Assembly: GCF_020783655.1 (NCBI RefSeq)
Contig: NZ_JAJGQH010000002.1
Location: 62,001-126,000 of the forward strand
Reading direction: 5' to 3'
Origin: Xanthomonas melonis
GTDB taxonomy: Bacteria; Pseudomonadota; Gammaproteobacteria; Xanthomonadales; Xanthomonadaceae
Length of the DNA: 64,000 nucleotides
Shown here: one piece after another, positions 44,650 to 53,158 of the stretch
Layout: each line of letters starts with the position of its first letter
How positions within the stretch are numbered: the stretch's first letter is position 1
The notes under the pieces: model-generated
The model's database searches: none
What the model was told of the DNA's origin: nothing
The model's input: only the letters and a program-made list of their open reading frames with translations
Position numbers and translations under genes: made by a program

Positions 44650-45576
44650 TCAGTTCGCCGCTTCCACCCACTGCGCGAACACCGCATCGATCTGCGCATC
44701 CTTGACCCGCTTGCCCTTCTGCGCGGCTTCGGCCTGCTCGAACATCGGCATGATCATCGCCATGCCGTCGGGCTTGGTCTTCAGGTGCAGGCCCGGCGGC
44801 GTGTCCAGGAACCTGGCCCAGCGTGTGCGTACCTTCGCCCAGTAGGCTTGCGTGCCCTTCCAGTACGCATAGGCCGGGGCGAAGTCCACGTCGGTGGTCT
44901 TGCGGTAATCGTTGAAACCGAACTCGCGCGCGATCGGCTCCTGGCTGCCGTCGGACTTGCGCAACACCTTGGTGTTGAACTGCTCGTGGGTCCAGCCGTC
45001 GGGCGTGAGCGTGTGCCGGTTGATCACCGACAGCGCGTTGTAGTCGCTGCGCTTGGTGTATTCGCGCCGCGGCAACGGACGCCAGCTCAGATCGCTGGTC
45101 CAGGTCGGATGCCCATCGGCATAGTCCCAACGCCCGGTGCCGCAGTAGCGCGGCGCATCGCTGACCTCGAACACGCATTGCGTCCAGGCGCCCTGGGTGG
45201 CCGCTGCCGGCAGCGCACGCACCTGCCAGGTCTGCTCGGCGGTGAATTCGAAACGCTGCGGCGCCTCGTACACCCAGTCCTGTCGCCAATGCTTGGTCAC
45301 ATGCTTGCTCTTTTCGTCGACCAGCAAGTGCTGCAACACCAGCTTGCGTGGCGAATCCTCCACCACGATGACCACTTCGCTGGCGCCGCTGCGCATCGCC
45401 GAGGCACGCTCGTAACCGGGCTTGAGCAGCACGGTTTCGTCGAAGGCGAAGTCCACTGCGTATTCGCCCTGCATCGCCAGGATGCTCTGACGATCGCGCT
45501 CGGGATCGGCAGCAGTGGCGAGAAGGGGCAGCAGGCTCAGGGGGAGTGCGATACAGCGTGGCAACAATCGGCTCAT
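44650..45576 (-). CDS. DUF6607 family exported protein of the heme locus
   Basis: 308 residues with a signal peptide (RCIALPLSLLPLLATA). Recognisable stretches are ILAMQGEYAVDFAFDETVLL, WRQDWVYEAPQRFEFTAEQT and EYTKRSDYNALSVINRHTL. This uncharacterised family is often encoded beside TonB-dependent heme receptors, as here, where it is the last gene of the operon. It is likely periplasmic; its biochemical role is unknown. The gap to the previous gene is 29 bases. Confidence 0.75.
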   Translation of the reverse strand: MSRLLPRCIALPLSLLPLLATAADPERDRQSILAMQGEYAVDFAFDETVLLKPGYERASAMRSGASEVVIVVEDSPRKLVLQHLLVDEKSKHVTKHWRQDWVYEAPQRFEFTAEQTWQVRALPAAATQGAWTQCVFEVSDAPRYCGTGRWDYADGHPTWTSDLSWRPLPRREYTKRSDYNALSVINRHTLTPDGWTHEQFNTKVLRKSDGSQEPIAREFGFNDYRKTTDVDFAPAYAYWKGTQAYWAKVRTRWARFLDTPPGLHLKTKPDGMAMIMPMFEQAEAAQKGKRVKDAQIDAVFAQWVEAAN

Positions 45577-45605
45577 TGGAACTCTCGGTCGTGGTCGTTG
45601 GAACA

Positions 45606-46238
45606 TCAGCGGCGTAGCCGCAACACTGCGGCGGTCATGCTGGCGGGATCGCTGCGCCCGGCTGCGATCGGGCGGGGCGGCGGAGCCGCAGCGCGCGCGC
45701 AGCAGCAATCGTCTATCGCCACGCGCCCGTCGATGCCCTCATGGTGCGCCAGGCGCGCGGCAACCTCGGCCCCCAGCGCAGAGACATTGGCCAGGCTGGC
45801 AGCAAGCGATTGATCGCCAGCGGTGGTGGTGTGCAGGCGCAGCGCGCTCAGCCGCCAGCTTTCGCCGCGCATGCGCCCGGCCAGCCGGCGCCACAGGCGC
45901 TCGCCGATCCCCAGGCCCGGGGCCTGGGTGGAGAGGGACGGCAGACGCGACACCAGCCGATCCCAGTTCAGGAAATCGCTGTCCGGCAGCAGGTAAAGGC
46001 GCCAGCAGCATTGGCCGTCGGCATCGAAGAAGCAGATGCCTTCGCGCACCCCATCGCTGTCCAGCTGCCGCGAGGCGGCCGCCTCGATCGCCAACTGCCA
46101 GCCATCGAGCTCATTGCCCAGCGCCGGGCGGTACAGGCACAGCACCGTGCCCAGCGCCGCCAACTGCGCCGGGCGCGGCAGCGTGCTGCGGGTGGCACGT
46201 GCGCGCGACGACAACGGCAATGGGCGGGCGATGGGCAT
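45606..46238 (-). CDS. HmuS/HemS-like heme protein, single half-domain
   Basis: 210 residues, no signal peptide, so cytosolic. Residues 30-100 (LGTVLCLYRPALGNELDG; EGICFFDADGQCCWRLYLLP; DSDFLNWDRLVSRL) match one repeat of HmuS/HemS heme-handling proteins, especially the FFDADG turn followed by a strand and DSD. Classical HmuS has two such repeats in about 350 residues, so this is a half-length version. The C-terminal region ends with a run of three cysteines (residues 178-180, DDCCCARA). It begins 5 bases after the receptor stop. A role in accepting or degrading imported heme is inferred. Confidence 0.65.
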   Translation of the reverse strand: MPIARPLPLSSRARATRSTLPRPAQLAALGTVLCLYRPALGNELDGWQLAIEAAASRQLDSDGVREGICFFDADGQCCWRLYLLPDSDFLNWDRLVSRLPSLSTQAPGLGIGERLWRRLAGRMRGESWRLSALRLHTTTAGDQSLAASLANVSALGAEVAARLAHHEGIDGRVAIDDCCCARAAAPPPRPIAAGRSDPASMTAAVLRLRR

Positions 46239-46243
46239 GGCCG

Positions 46244-48475
46244 CTACCAGTTCACGGCCAGGCTGACCGAGGCGGTGCGTCCGGCAGCGGTGAAGCGGTC
46301 CACCACCGTGCTGCTGGCGAGCGTGCCGTTGGGCAGCGCATTCCAGTCCACATAGCGACGGTCGGCCAGATTGAACACGCCGGCAGTGAGCTTGGCGCCA
46401 GGCGCGAATTCCCAATGCCCCATCAGGTCCAGCGTGGCGTAGCCGGCTGGCGTGTAGTACGTGTCCAGTTGCGGGCGACGCTTGCGGGCGACGAAGGTGC
46501 CGATCAGTTCCGCGCCCCAGCCTTGCCCGTCGAATGCCATGCCCAGGGTGCCGCGCAGCGGGTCCACCGAATTGAGCGGCATGTTGTCGGTCAGGTTGTC
46601 GCCTTCGGAATACGCCACAGCGCTATTCAACGACCAACCCTGCCAGCCGACCAGCACGCCCAGGTCGATTCCGGCGCGCGCCTCGGCGCCCTTGATCACC
46701 ACATCGTCCACGTTGCGCGACTGAAACACCATGAAACCGTCGGCGTTGACGCCGGCTGGCGCATTGGATTCGATGAAGTCGCGGTAGTCGGTGTAGTACA
46801 GCGCCAGGCCGAGATAGCCGACCGCATCGTTGAAGCGCACGCCCAGTTCGCCGCCGCGGCTGGTCTCGGCCTTCAGATCCGGGTTGGCGATGGCGGTGTA
46901 GCGCCCCTGCAGGTTGGTGAACCCGATGTTGACGTCGTTGTACGGCGGAGCGCGGAAGCCGTGCGCGTAATTGGCGTACGCCGACCACGCGTCCGAGAAA
47001 CGCCACACCGCACCGAACTTGGGCGAGACCTGGGTTTGATCGATGGTCGCCACACCCACCCCGGGATTGTCCTCGCGGAAGATGCCGTCGATCTGCGGCG
47101 AAAGGCGGAAATGGTCCACACGCACGCCAGGCGTCAGCGACAGACGTCCATCCAGCAGCCCGATCTCGTCCTGCGCATACAGACCGACTTTGGTGGTCTC
47201 GCTCTTGGGGAAATCGCGCACCGGAAACACGTCCTGGCCGACGCGGTTGCTGATCGCGCCATTGGCCAGATTCAGCAAATAGCCGTCGCGCTTGGCGCGC
47301 GTGTCGGTCCAGGTGCCATCCAGGCCGTAGGTGATGTCGTGGCGCATCGTCTCGGTAGCGACGACCTTGTGCGCATTGACCAGCAGCCCGTACACCCGCT
47401 GGTCGAAGCTGTGTTCGTTATGGCGGCGGGTGTTGTTGCCACGCAGCTCGTTGGTACGTTGCAGGCTTTCGCTATCCTGGCGATACGCCAGCCATTGCAG
47501 GTCATCGGCCAGTGCGCTGTCCAGCGCATCCAGCTCGTGCCGCAACGACACCCGCGCGCGGGTCTGGTGGTCGCGCCCCTGCTGGGACAGCACGCGCAGC
47601 GAGGCTGTCGGCGAGCGCGTGTCGATACTGCTCAGGGCCTCGATGCTGCCGTAGTCCTCGTTGCCTTCCACGGTGAGTTTGAAGCGTTGCTGCGCACTGG
47701 GTGCGTAGACCAGTTTGGTCAGTACGCTGCGCCCGTCCACGTTTTGCGGATTGGCCGCGGTGCGGTTGAAATTGCGGCTGCGGTTGTCGCCCTGGTTCTG
47801 GGTTTCCTGGCCCTGGCGATGCGCCACCGCCACCAGGCCGCTCCAGCGCTCCCCGCCGAAGGCGCCGGTGGCGCCGGCGAACAAGCCGTTCCAGTCGCCT
47901 TCGTAGCCGAACTTCAGGCCCACGTAGCTGTGCTTGTCCTGGCTCAGATAATCGGCCGGGTCCTTGGTGACGAAGGCCACCACGCCGCCCAGGGCATCGG
48001 AGCCATACAGCGAACTGGCCGGCCCGCGCACCACTTCCACACGCTTGAGCGTTTCCAGATCGACGAAGTTGCGATTGGCATTGAGATAGCTGCCGAATGC
48101 GAAGGTGTCCGACACCGGCACGTTGTCCACCAGGATCGCCACGCGGTTGCCGTCCAGGCCGCGGATGCGGATGCCGTTGGCGCCGGTGAAGCGGCCATTG
48201 GTGCTGGTCACCGATACGCCGGGGGTGTAACGGAACAGGTCCTTGAGTTCGCGCACCAGTTGGTTGTCCAACTGCTCGCGGTCGATCACATCCACCGTGC
48301 CCGGCACATCCACCAGCGCACGCTGGGTGCGCGTGGCGGTGACCTGCAGGCGATCGAAATCGTGCACCTCACGCGCGGAGGCGCCACCGGCCTCTGGTTC
48401 TGCGGCATGGGCACAAAACGAGACGGCAGGCAGCGCGAGCGACAGCGCGACCACCAGCGGATGCAGGCGAATCAT
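46244..48475 (-). CDS. TonB-dependent heme/hemoglobin receptor
   Basis: 743-residue outer-membrane receptor. ATG 48475 with AAAGG upstream gives a signal peptide (VVALSLALPAVSFCAHA). A TonB-box-like DFDRLQVTATRT follows, then the plug (VDVIDREQLDNQLVRELKDL, GIRIRGLDGNRVAILVDNVP, VEVVRGPASSLYGSDALGG) and a 22-strand barrel ending SLAVNW. The heme-receptor motif set FRAPPYNDVN ... NPDLKAETS is present. It transports heme, or strips it from hemoglobin, using TonB energy, and sits behind hemP. Confidence 0.9.
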   Translation of the reverse strand: MIRLHPLVVALSLALPAVSFCAHAAEPEAGGASAREVHDFDRLQVTATRTQRALVDVPGTVDVIDREQLDNQLVRELKDLFRYTPGVSVTSTNGRFTGANGIRIRGLDGNRVAILVDNVPVSDTFAFGSYLNANRNFVDLETLKRVEVVRGPASSLYGSDALGGVVAFVTKDPADYLSQDKHSYVGLKFGYEGDWNGLFAGATGAFGGERWSGLVAVAHRQGQETQNQGDNRSRNFNRTAANPQNVDGRSVLTKLVYAPSAQQRFKLTVEGNEDYGSIEALSSIDTRSPTASLRVLSQQGRDHQTRARVSLRHELDALDSALADDLQWLAYRQDSESLQRTNELRGNNTRRHNEHSFDQRVYGLLVNAHKVVATETMRHDITYGLDGTWTDTRAKRDGYLLNLANGAISNRVGQDVFPVRDFPKSETTKVGLYAQDEIGLLDGRLSLTPGVRVDHFRLSPQIDGIFREDNPGVGVATIDQTQVSPKFGAVWRFSDAWSAYANYAHGFRAPPYNDVNIGFTNLQGRYTAIANPDLKAETSRGGELGVRFNDAVGYLGLALYYTDYRDFIESNAPAGVNADGFMVFQSRNVDDVVIKGAEARAGIDLGVLVGWQGWSLNSAVAYSEGDNLTDNMPLNSVDPLRGTLGMAFDGQGWGAELIGTFVARKRRPQLDTYYTPAGYATLDLMGHWEFAPGAKLTAGVFNLADRRYVDWNALPNGTLASSTVVDRFTAAGRTASVSLAVNW

Positions 48476-48749
48476 CAAGAAACCTTTGTGGAAGAGCCCC
48501 CGGCAGCGCGCACAGCGAAGCGGCTGCGCGCGGCAACCGAGGGTGGAGAGATGGGAGGTGGGCGGCGGCGGCAACGCCCGGGCGAGCACGCGGCGCCCAT
48601 GCACGGACGGGCGCCAGTGGTAATGCGGTGGCTGCAGAACCTGCCGGCACCTCGCTCGCGACGTGCGGTGCGGGCATGCCGCGACGACCGACTGCGGGGC
48701 GTGGCGGCGTCTGCTCCCGTTGCCGGGTGCAGCGGTTCCCTGGGCTGGA
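48476..48749. other. 274-base gap between hemP and the receptor gene
   Basis: GC-rich non-coding DNA with several C/G-rich inverted stretches (for example around 48660-48720). I see no gene; it may carry a post-transcriptional element separating hemP from the receptor. Confidence 0.4.
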
Positions 48750-48947
48750 TTACTTGGTCAGGATGAGCTTGTCGTTGCTGGTGTGGCGCAGGCGATAGAC
48801 ACGGTCGCCATGCTGGATCAGTACTTCGCGGCGGCCCTTGAGCAGCGCCTCGCTGCTGATGAGGTCTTCAGCGGGAACGACGCGCGGCACGGCGCGGTCG
48901 CGCAGGTTGACCGGTTCGGAGCGAAGCAGCACGGGATGAGCGGTCAT
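48750..48947 (-). CDS. hemP: Hemin uptake protein HemP
   Basis: 65-residue protein. The conserved HemP/HmuP tail is SEALLKGRREVLIQHGDRVY then RLRHTSNDKLILTK. ATG 48947 (MTAHPVLLRSEP) has CTGGAGAT upstream and is preferred to 48995. HemP/HmuP proteins activate or support expression of the heme-receptor gene that follows, and the two Fur-box-like sites lie 40-75 bases before its start. Confidence 0.93.
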   Translation of the reverse strand: MTAHPVLLRSEPVNLRDRAVPRVVPAEDLISSEALLKGRREVLIQHGDRVYRLRHTSNDKLILTK

Positions 48948-48985
48948 GATCTGGATCTCCAGTCGGTTGGCCAGACAAATAATAA

Positions 48986-49021
48986 CCATTCTCATTTAAT
49001 GATCAAGAGCCATTCTCATTT
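48986..49021 (-). promoter_or_regulatory. Paired Fur-box-like sites upstream of hemP
   Basis: CCATTCTCATTT occurs twice, at 48986-48997 and 49010-49021, 24 bases apart. The first continues into AAATAATAA, giving a GAGAATGGTTATTATTT pattern on the coding strand close to the Fur consensus (repeats of GATAAT). The spacing suits two overlapping Fur dimers. Iron repression of the heme operon is expected. Confidence 0.75.
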
Positions 49022-49052
49022 GCTTCGCAGGAAGTTTGCATGACCTCTTGAA

Positions 49053-49077
49053 TTTCGATTGATTAAATCAATCGAAA
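49053..49077. promoter_or_regulatory. Perfect 25-bp palindrome upstream of hemP
   Basis: TTTCGATTGATT, a central A, then AATCAATCGAAA: 12-bp perfect arms, AT-rich, 106 bases before the hemP ATG and beyond the Fur-box sites. No T tract or nearby gene end suggests a terminator. It looks like a binding site for a dimeric regulator, identity unknown. The rest of the gap to 49240 holds nothing recognisable. Confidence 0.6.
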
Positions 49078-49240
49078 GCACCTTTCGACGACGTCAGCGC
49101 CGACGTGTCTGGTGACGCCTCATGCACCCGGCACGCTCCTTGTGTCGCCTACCCACACGCCCCCGCCGGTCGCGCATGCGCCGCCTTCACCACCCGTCGC
49201 ACACGCCGTGAATCCGCCCGTGCAGGCGCGGTGGGAGCGC

Positions 49241-50209
49241 TCAGCGTGTCGCCGCCTCCACCTGTGCCCAGCCGGCGGCATCCACCTGTTCCAGCACCTC
49301 CAGTGCGGACAGGTTCTCCTCCAGTTGCGTCACCCGGCTGGCGCCCAGGATCACCGTGGACACGTGCGGGTTGCGCAGGCACCAGGCGATCGCCAGCGGC
49401 GCCGGCGCCTGGCCCAGTTCGGCGGCCACCGCGCAGAACGCGCGAGCGCGTTCGACACGACGGCTGTCGGCCGACCCCAGCACTTCTTCCTGCAGCCAGG
49501 CGTTGCCGGGTTGGCCCAGCCGGCTGTCGGCGGCCACCCCGGCGTTGTATTTGCCGGTCAGCAGCCCCGACGCCAGCGGCGACCAGATGGTGGTGCCCAG
49601 CCCGGCCTCGCACAGCGGCGCGTACTCGTGTTCCAGCCGCTGCCGATGCAGCAGGTTGTACTGCGGCTGCTCCATCGATGGCCCATGCAGGCGCTCCTGC
49701 TCGGCAATGGCGATGGCCGCGCGCAGCTGCTCGGCGCTCCACTCCGACGTGCCCCAGTACAGCACCTTGCCCTGCCGGATCAGCGCATCCATGGCGCGCA
49801 CGGTTTCCTGGATGGGCGTGTCCGGGTCGGGCCGATGGCAGAAATACAGATCCAGATAGTCCACCCGCAGGCGCTTGAGCGCGGCGTGGCAGGCATCGGT
49901 GACATGCTTGCGCGAGAGCCCGCGCTGGGTCGGACGCGGGCTGTCCACCGCACCGAAGAACACCTTGCTGGACACGCAGTAGCCATCGCGCGGCAGGCGC
50001 AGGTCGGCGATCACATCGCCCATCACCTGTTCGGCACGACCACGGGCATAGACCTCGGCGTTGTCGAAGAAGTTGATGCCGCTGTCCCAGGCCGCAGCGA
50101 TCAGGTTACGCGCCTCGCTGCGCCCGATCTGCTTGCCGAAGGTGACCCAGGCACCGAACGACACGGCCGACAACTGCAGCCCGGTGGAACCCAGACGACG
50201 GTAATGCAT
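49241..50209 (-). CDS. Aldo/keto reductase, Kv-beta-like (AKR)
   Basis: 322-residue TIM-barrel NADPH reductase. The catalytic tetrad is seen: Asp in NFFDNAEVY, Tyr in the same motif, Lys in VSSKVFFG and His in LYFCHRPDPDTP. The MHYRRLGSTGLQLSAVSFG start and QPQYNLLHRQRLEHEYAPLC (positions 49610-49670) place it near the Kv-beta/YghZ branch that reduces aldehydes such as methylglyoxal. It is transcribed toward the heme promoter region. Confidence 0.9.
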   Translation of the reverse strand: MHYRRLGSTGLQLSAVSFGAWVTFGKQIGRSEARNLIAAAWDSGINFFDNAEVYARGRAEQVMGDVIADLRLPRDGYCVSSKVFFGAVDSPRPTQRGLSRKHVTDACHAALKRLRVDYLDLYFCHRPDPDTPIQETVRAMDALIRQGKVLYWGTSEWSAEQLRAAIAIAEQERLHGPSMEQPQYNLLHRQRLEHEYAPLCEAGLGTTIWSPLASGLLTGKYNAGVAADSRLGQPGNAWLQEEVLGSADSRRVERARAFCAVAAELGQAPAPLAIAWCLRNPHVSTVILGASRVTQLEENLSALEVLEQVDAAGWAQVEAATR

Positions 50210-50382
50210 GGCGAAACACTCCTGCGCCCCCCCGGGGCCCCTGCCCCGGACCGGATTGCGCAGTTTAGCGGGCGGGACGCCGACGCGAGCCAGTGGCGCC
50301 CGTCTGAATACCGCTCGCCTTGCCGGCCGACACCCCCTGCTCTAGGCTTCTCGTTTTGCCGTCAGCAACCCCGGGGATTGGA

Positions 50383-51681
50383 ATGGTCGAAGGTTTGGGA
50401 AGGATCGGTTTCGGCCTGTTCGGTCTGGCGGTGCTCATCGGCATCACCTGGCTGTTCTCCAGCAACCGCCGCGCCGTGGATTGGAAGCTGGTCGGCACCG
50501 GCTTGCTGCTGCAGATCTCGTTCGCCTCGCTGGTGCTGCTGGTGCCGGGCGGGCGCGACGTGTTCGATTCGCTGGGCAAGGGCTTCGTGAAGGTGCTGAG
50601 CTTCGTCAATGAAGGCTCCACCTTCATTTTCGGCAGCCTGATGAACATCGAGAGCTATGGCTTCATCTTTGCGTTCCAGGTGCTGCCCACCATCATCTTC
50701 TTCTCGGCACTGATGGGCGTGCTCTACCACCTGGGCGTGATGCAGCTGGTGGTGCGCGCGATGGCCTGGGCCATCACCAAGGTGATGCGCGTGTCGGGGG
50801 CGGAAACCACCAGCGTCTGCGCCAGCGTCTTCATCGGCCAGACCGAGGCGCCGCTGACGGTGCGCCCGTACATCCCCAAGATGACCCAGTCCGAATTGCT
50901 GACGATGATGATCGGCGGCATGGCGCATATCGCCGGCGGCGTGCTGGCCGCCTACGTGGGCATGCTCGGCGGCAGCGATCCGGTGCAGCAGGCGTTCTAC
51001 GCCAAGCACCTGCTCGCCGCCAGCATCATGGCCGCGCCGGCCACCCTGGTGGTGGCCAAGCTGTTGGTGCCGGAAACCGGTACGCCGCTGACCCGCGGCA
51101 CGGTCAAGATGGAAGTGGAAAAGACCACCAGCAACATCATCGATGCGGCTGCGGCCGGTGCCGGCGACGGCCTGCGCCTGGCGCTGAACATCGGCGCGAT
51201 GCTGCTGGCCTTCATCGCGCTGATCGCGCTGATCAATGCACCGCTGACCTGGCTGGGCGAAGTGACGGGCGCGGCCGCCGCACTGGGTCGGCCGACCAAC
51301 CTGTCGACGATCTTCGGCTACCTGCTGGCGCCGGTGGCCTGGGTGATCGGCACGCCCTGGGCGGACGCGACCACCGTGGGCTCGCTGATCGGGCAGAAGG
51401 TGGTGATCAACGAATTCGTGGCCTATACCGAGCTGTCGCAGATCGTGCAGGGCCAGGTCGCCGGCGTGAGCCTGAGCGAGGAAGGCCGGCTGATCGCCAC
51501 GTATGCGCTGTGCGGCTTCGCCAATTTCAGCTCGATCGCGATCCAGATCGGCGGCATCGGCGGGCTGGCACCGGAACGTCGTCACGATCTGGCCAAATTC
51601 GGGTTGCGCGCGGTGCTCGGCGGTTCGATCGCCACCTTCATGACCGCTACCATTGCCGGCGTGCTCTCGCACTTCGGCTGA
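50383..51681 (+). CDS. NupC/CNT family nucleoside transporter
   Basis: 432-residue concentrative nucleoside transporter with about ten spans. Motifs: the N-terminal helix IGFGLFGLAVLIGITWLF, ASVFIGQTEAPLTVRPYI with the Q-x-x-A-P nucleoside-binding segment, GGMAHIAGGVLAAYVGMLG, and the second half TKLGQKVVINEFVAY-type segment GQKVVINEFVAYTELS with the FANFSSIAIQIGGIG turn. ATG 50383 follows GGGGATTGGA. A PfkB-type kinase gene follows 80 bases later, suggesting a nucleoside or pentose salvage unit. Confidence 0.92.
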   Translation: MVEGLGRIGFGLFGLAVLIGITWLFSSNRRAVDWKLVGTGLLLQISFASLVLLVPGGRDVFDSLGKGFVKVLSFVNEGSTFIFGSLMNIESYGFIFAFQVLPTIIFFSALMGVLYHLGVMQLVVRAMAWAITKVMRVSGAETTSVCASVFIGQTEAPLTVRPYIPKMTQSELLTMMIGGMAHIAGGVLAAYVGMLGGSDPVQQAFYAKHLLAASIMAAPATLVVAKLLVPETGTPLTRGTVKMEVEKTTSNIIDAAAAGAGDGLRLALNIGAMLLAFIALIALINAPLTWLGEVTGAAAALGRPTNLSTIFGYLLAPVAWVIGTPWADATTVGSLIGQKVVINEFVAYTELSQIVQGQVAGVSLSEEGRLIATYALCGFANFSSIAIQIGGIGGLAPERRHDLAKFGLRAVLGGSIATFMTATIAGVLSHFG

Positions 51682-51761
51682 GGCGGCGCGGGTTCATCGG
51701 CGCCACGGTCTAATCGCGTTACGCCAGGTTTCATTCAAGTCATTCAAGCAAGCAGGTATCT

Positions 51762-52718
51762 ATGAGTTCGGTCGTCGTTGTCGGGTCTTTCAATGTCGAT
51801 CACGTGTGGCGTTGCGACGTGCTGCCCGCGCCGGGCGCCACCATTGCCGGTCGCTACAGCACCGGCCCCGGCGGCAAGGGCTTCAATCAGGCGGTGGCCT
51901 CGGCGCGTGCCGGTGCCAAGACGCAGTTTCTGTGCGCGCTGGGCGACGATGCCGGCGGTGCGCTGGCGCGCTCGCTGGCCGCCCACGACGGCTTTACGCT
52001 GATCGCCGAGCCCAGCAACGAACCGACCGGCACCGGTGGCATTTATGTGGACGGCCACGGCCGCAACACCATCGTGATCGGCGCCGGCGCCAACTCGGTG
52101 CTGAGTTCGGGTTTCGTCGAGAACCAGCGTGCGCTGGTGGCGTCGGCGCGCGTGCTGCTGGCGCAGCTGGAATCGCCGGCAGAGACCGTCGAAACCGCGC
52201 TGGCCCTGGCGCATGAATGCGGCGCGCTGACCGTGCTCAACGCCGCGCCCGCCAATGCGCCGACCTCGATCGGCCTGCTCAAGCTGGCCGACGTGCTGAC
52301 TCCGAACGAGACCGAATTCGCCGCCCTGCTCGGCCGCCACGTCGGCGAACGCATCAACGCCGACGATGTGGCGGCGCTGGACGGCAATACGCTGCACTCG
52401 CTGTGCCGCAAGCTGCTGCCGGGCGGTACTGTGGTGGTGACGCTGGGCGCGGTGGGCGCCTTCATCTCGCATGCCGACGAGCAGCTGCGTGGCGACAGTG
52501 CCGCACATTACCGGGTAGGTGCGGAAAGCGCGCAGACGGTGGACACCACCGGCGCCGGCGATGCCTTCAACGGTGCGCTGGTGGCCTCGCTGGCGCAGTC
52601 GCCCACCGCCAGCTTCATCACCCACGTGCGCTTTGCCACCCGTTACGCCGCGCGCTCCACCGAAGTGGAAGGCGCCGCCGCATCGATGCCGCGCATGGTG
52701 CCCGAACCGGCCGTGTGA
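51762..52718 (+). CDS. PfkB family sugar/nucleoside kinase (ribokinase-like)
   Basis: 318 residues. N-terminal VVGSFNVDHVW and PGGKGFNQAVASARAGA bind substrate; the C-terminal signature DTTGAGDAFNGAL holds the catalytic Asp and the anion hole. It most resembles ribokinases, but the substrate may be a nucleoside because the nucleoside transporter is just upstream. ATG 51762 follows AGCAGG. A clear terminator lies 25 bases after the stop. Confidence 0.86.
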   Translation: MSSVVVVGSFNVDHVWRCDVLPAPGATIAGRYSTGPGGKGFNQAVASARAGAKTQFLCALGDDAGGALARSLAAHDGFTLIAEPSNEPTGTGGIYVDGHGRNTIVIGAGANSVLSSGFVENQRALVASARVLLAQLESPAETVETALALAHECGALTVLNAAPANAPTSIGLLKLADVLTPNETEFAALLGRHVGERINADDVAALDGNTLHSLCRKLLPGGTVVVTLGAVGAFISHADEQLRGDSAAHYRVGAESAQTVDTTGAGDAFNGALVASLAQSPTASFITHVRFATRYAARSTEVEGAAASMPRMVPEPAV

Positions 52719-52742
52719 TCCTCACGCTTCAAGCAAGCAACG

Positions 52743-52772
52743 AAGGCGACCGCAGCGATGCGGTCGCCTTTT
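52743..52772 (+). terminator. Intrinsic terminator after the PfkB kinase gene
   Basis: AAGGCGACCGCA, loop GCGA, TGCGGTCGCCTT, then TT: a perfect 12-bp stem ending in a T run. Confidence 0.85.
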
Positions 52773-52934
52773 GCGTTCAGGGCGTCGGCATCCCCATGAG
52801 ACTGCTTCGATCCGCGAACGGCATGTCGAGGCCTGTCCATCGACGGACGCTGCCAGGCCCGCTGCGCCGGAACTTCGATCTTCATCGGATAGCAATCTGG
52901 GCGGAGGAACCTGGCGTGATGCCGCGTCGGGCAC

Positions 52935-53032
52935 CCGTACCCTCATCCGACGCTGACGCGCCACCTTCTCCCGACGGGAGAAGGAATAGAAGCCCCTCTC
53001 CCGTCGGGAGAGGGGTTGGGGTGAGGGTACGG
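52935..53032. repeat. 98-bp double-hairpin repeat with terminal inverted repeats
   Basis: The ends are perfect 11-bp inverted repeats: CCGTACCCTCA at 52935-52945 and TGAGGGTACGG at 53022-53032. Inside are two perfect hairpins: 52964-52984 (CCTTCTCCCG/CGGGAGAAGG, 1-base loop) and 52993-53015 (CCCCTCTCCCG/CGGGAGAGGGG, 1-base loop). Related copies lie at 57949-58040, 57871-57904 and 31960-31998. It fills the kinase-dusB gap, whose remaining part (53033-53158) holds CCCGAAT repeats near 53120 and the dusB promoter region. Confidence 0.85.
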
Positions 53033-53158
53033 TCAACCAGCAATCTCGCCGCTGCCCTCGCTCTACTGGTCACGCGACCCACACGGCAACCGCACAAGAC
53101 CGAAGGCCGAAAAACGCCCTCCCGAATCCCGAATCCCCACCCCAGCTACAATGCCCGC

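Noticed and set aside
45515..48766. A 1083-residue open frame on the plus strand through the heme operon
   Set aside because: It overlaps three well-supported minus-strand genes and has a composition explained by their codon bias.
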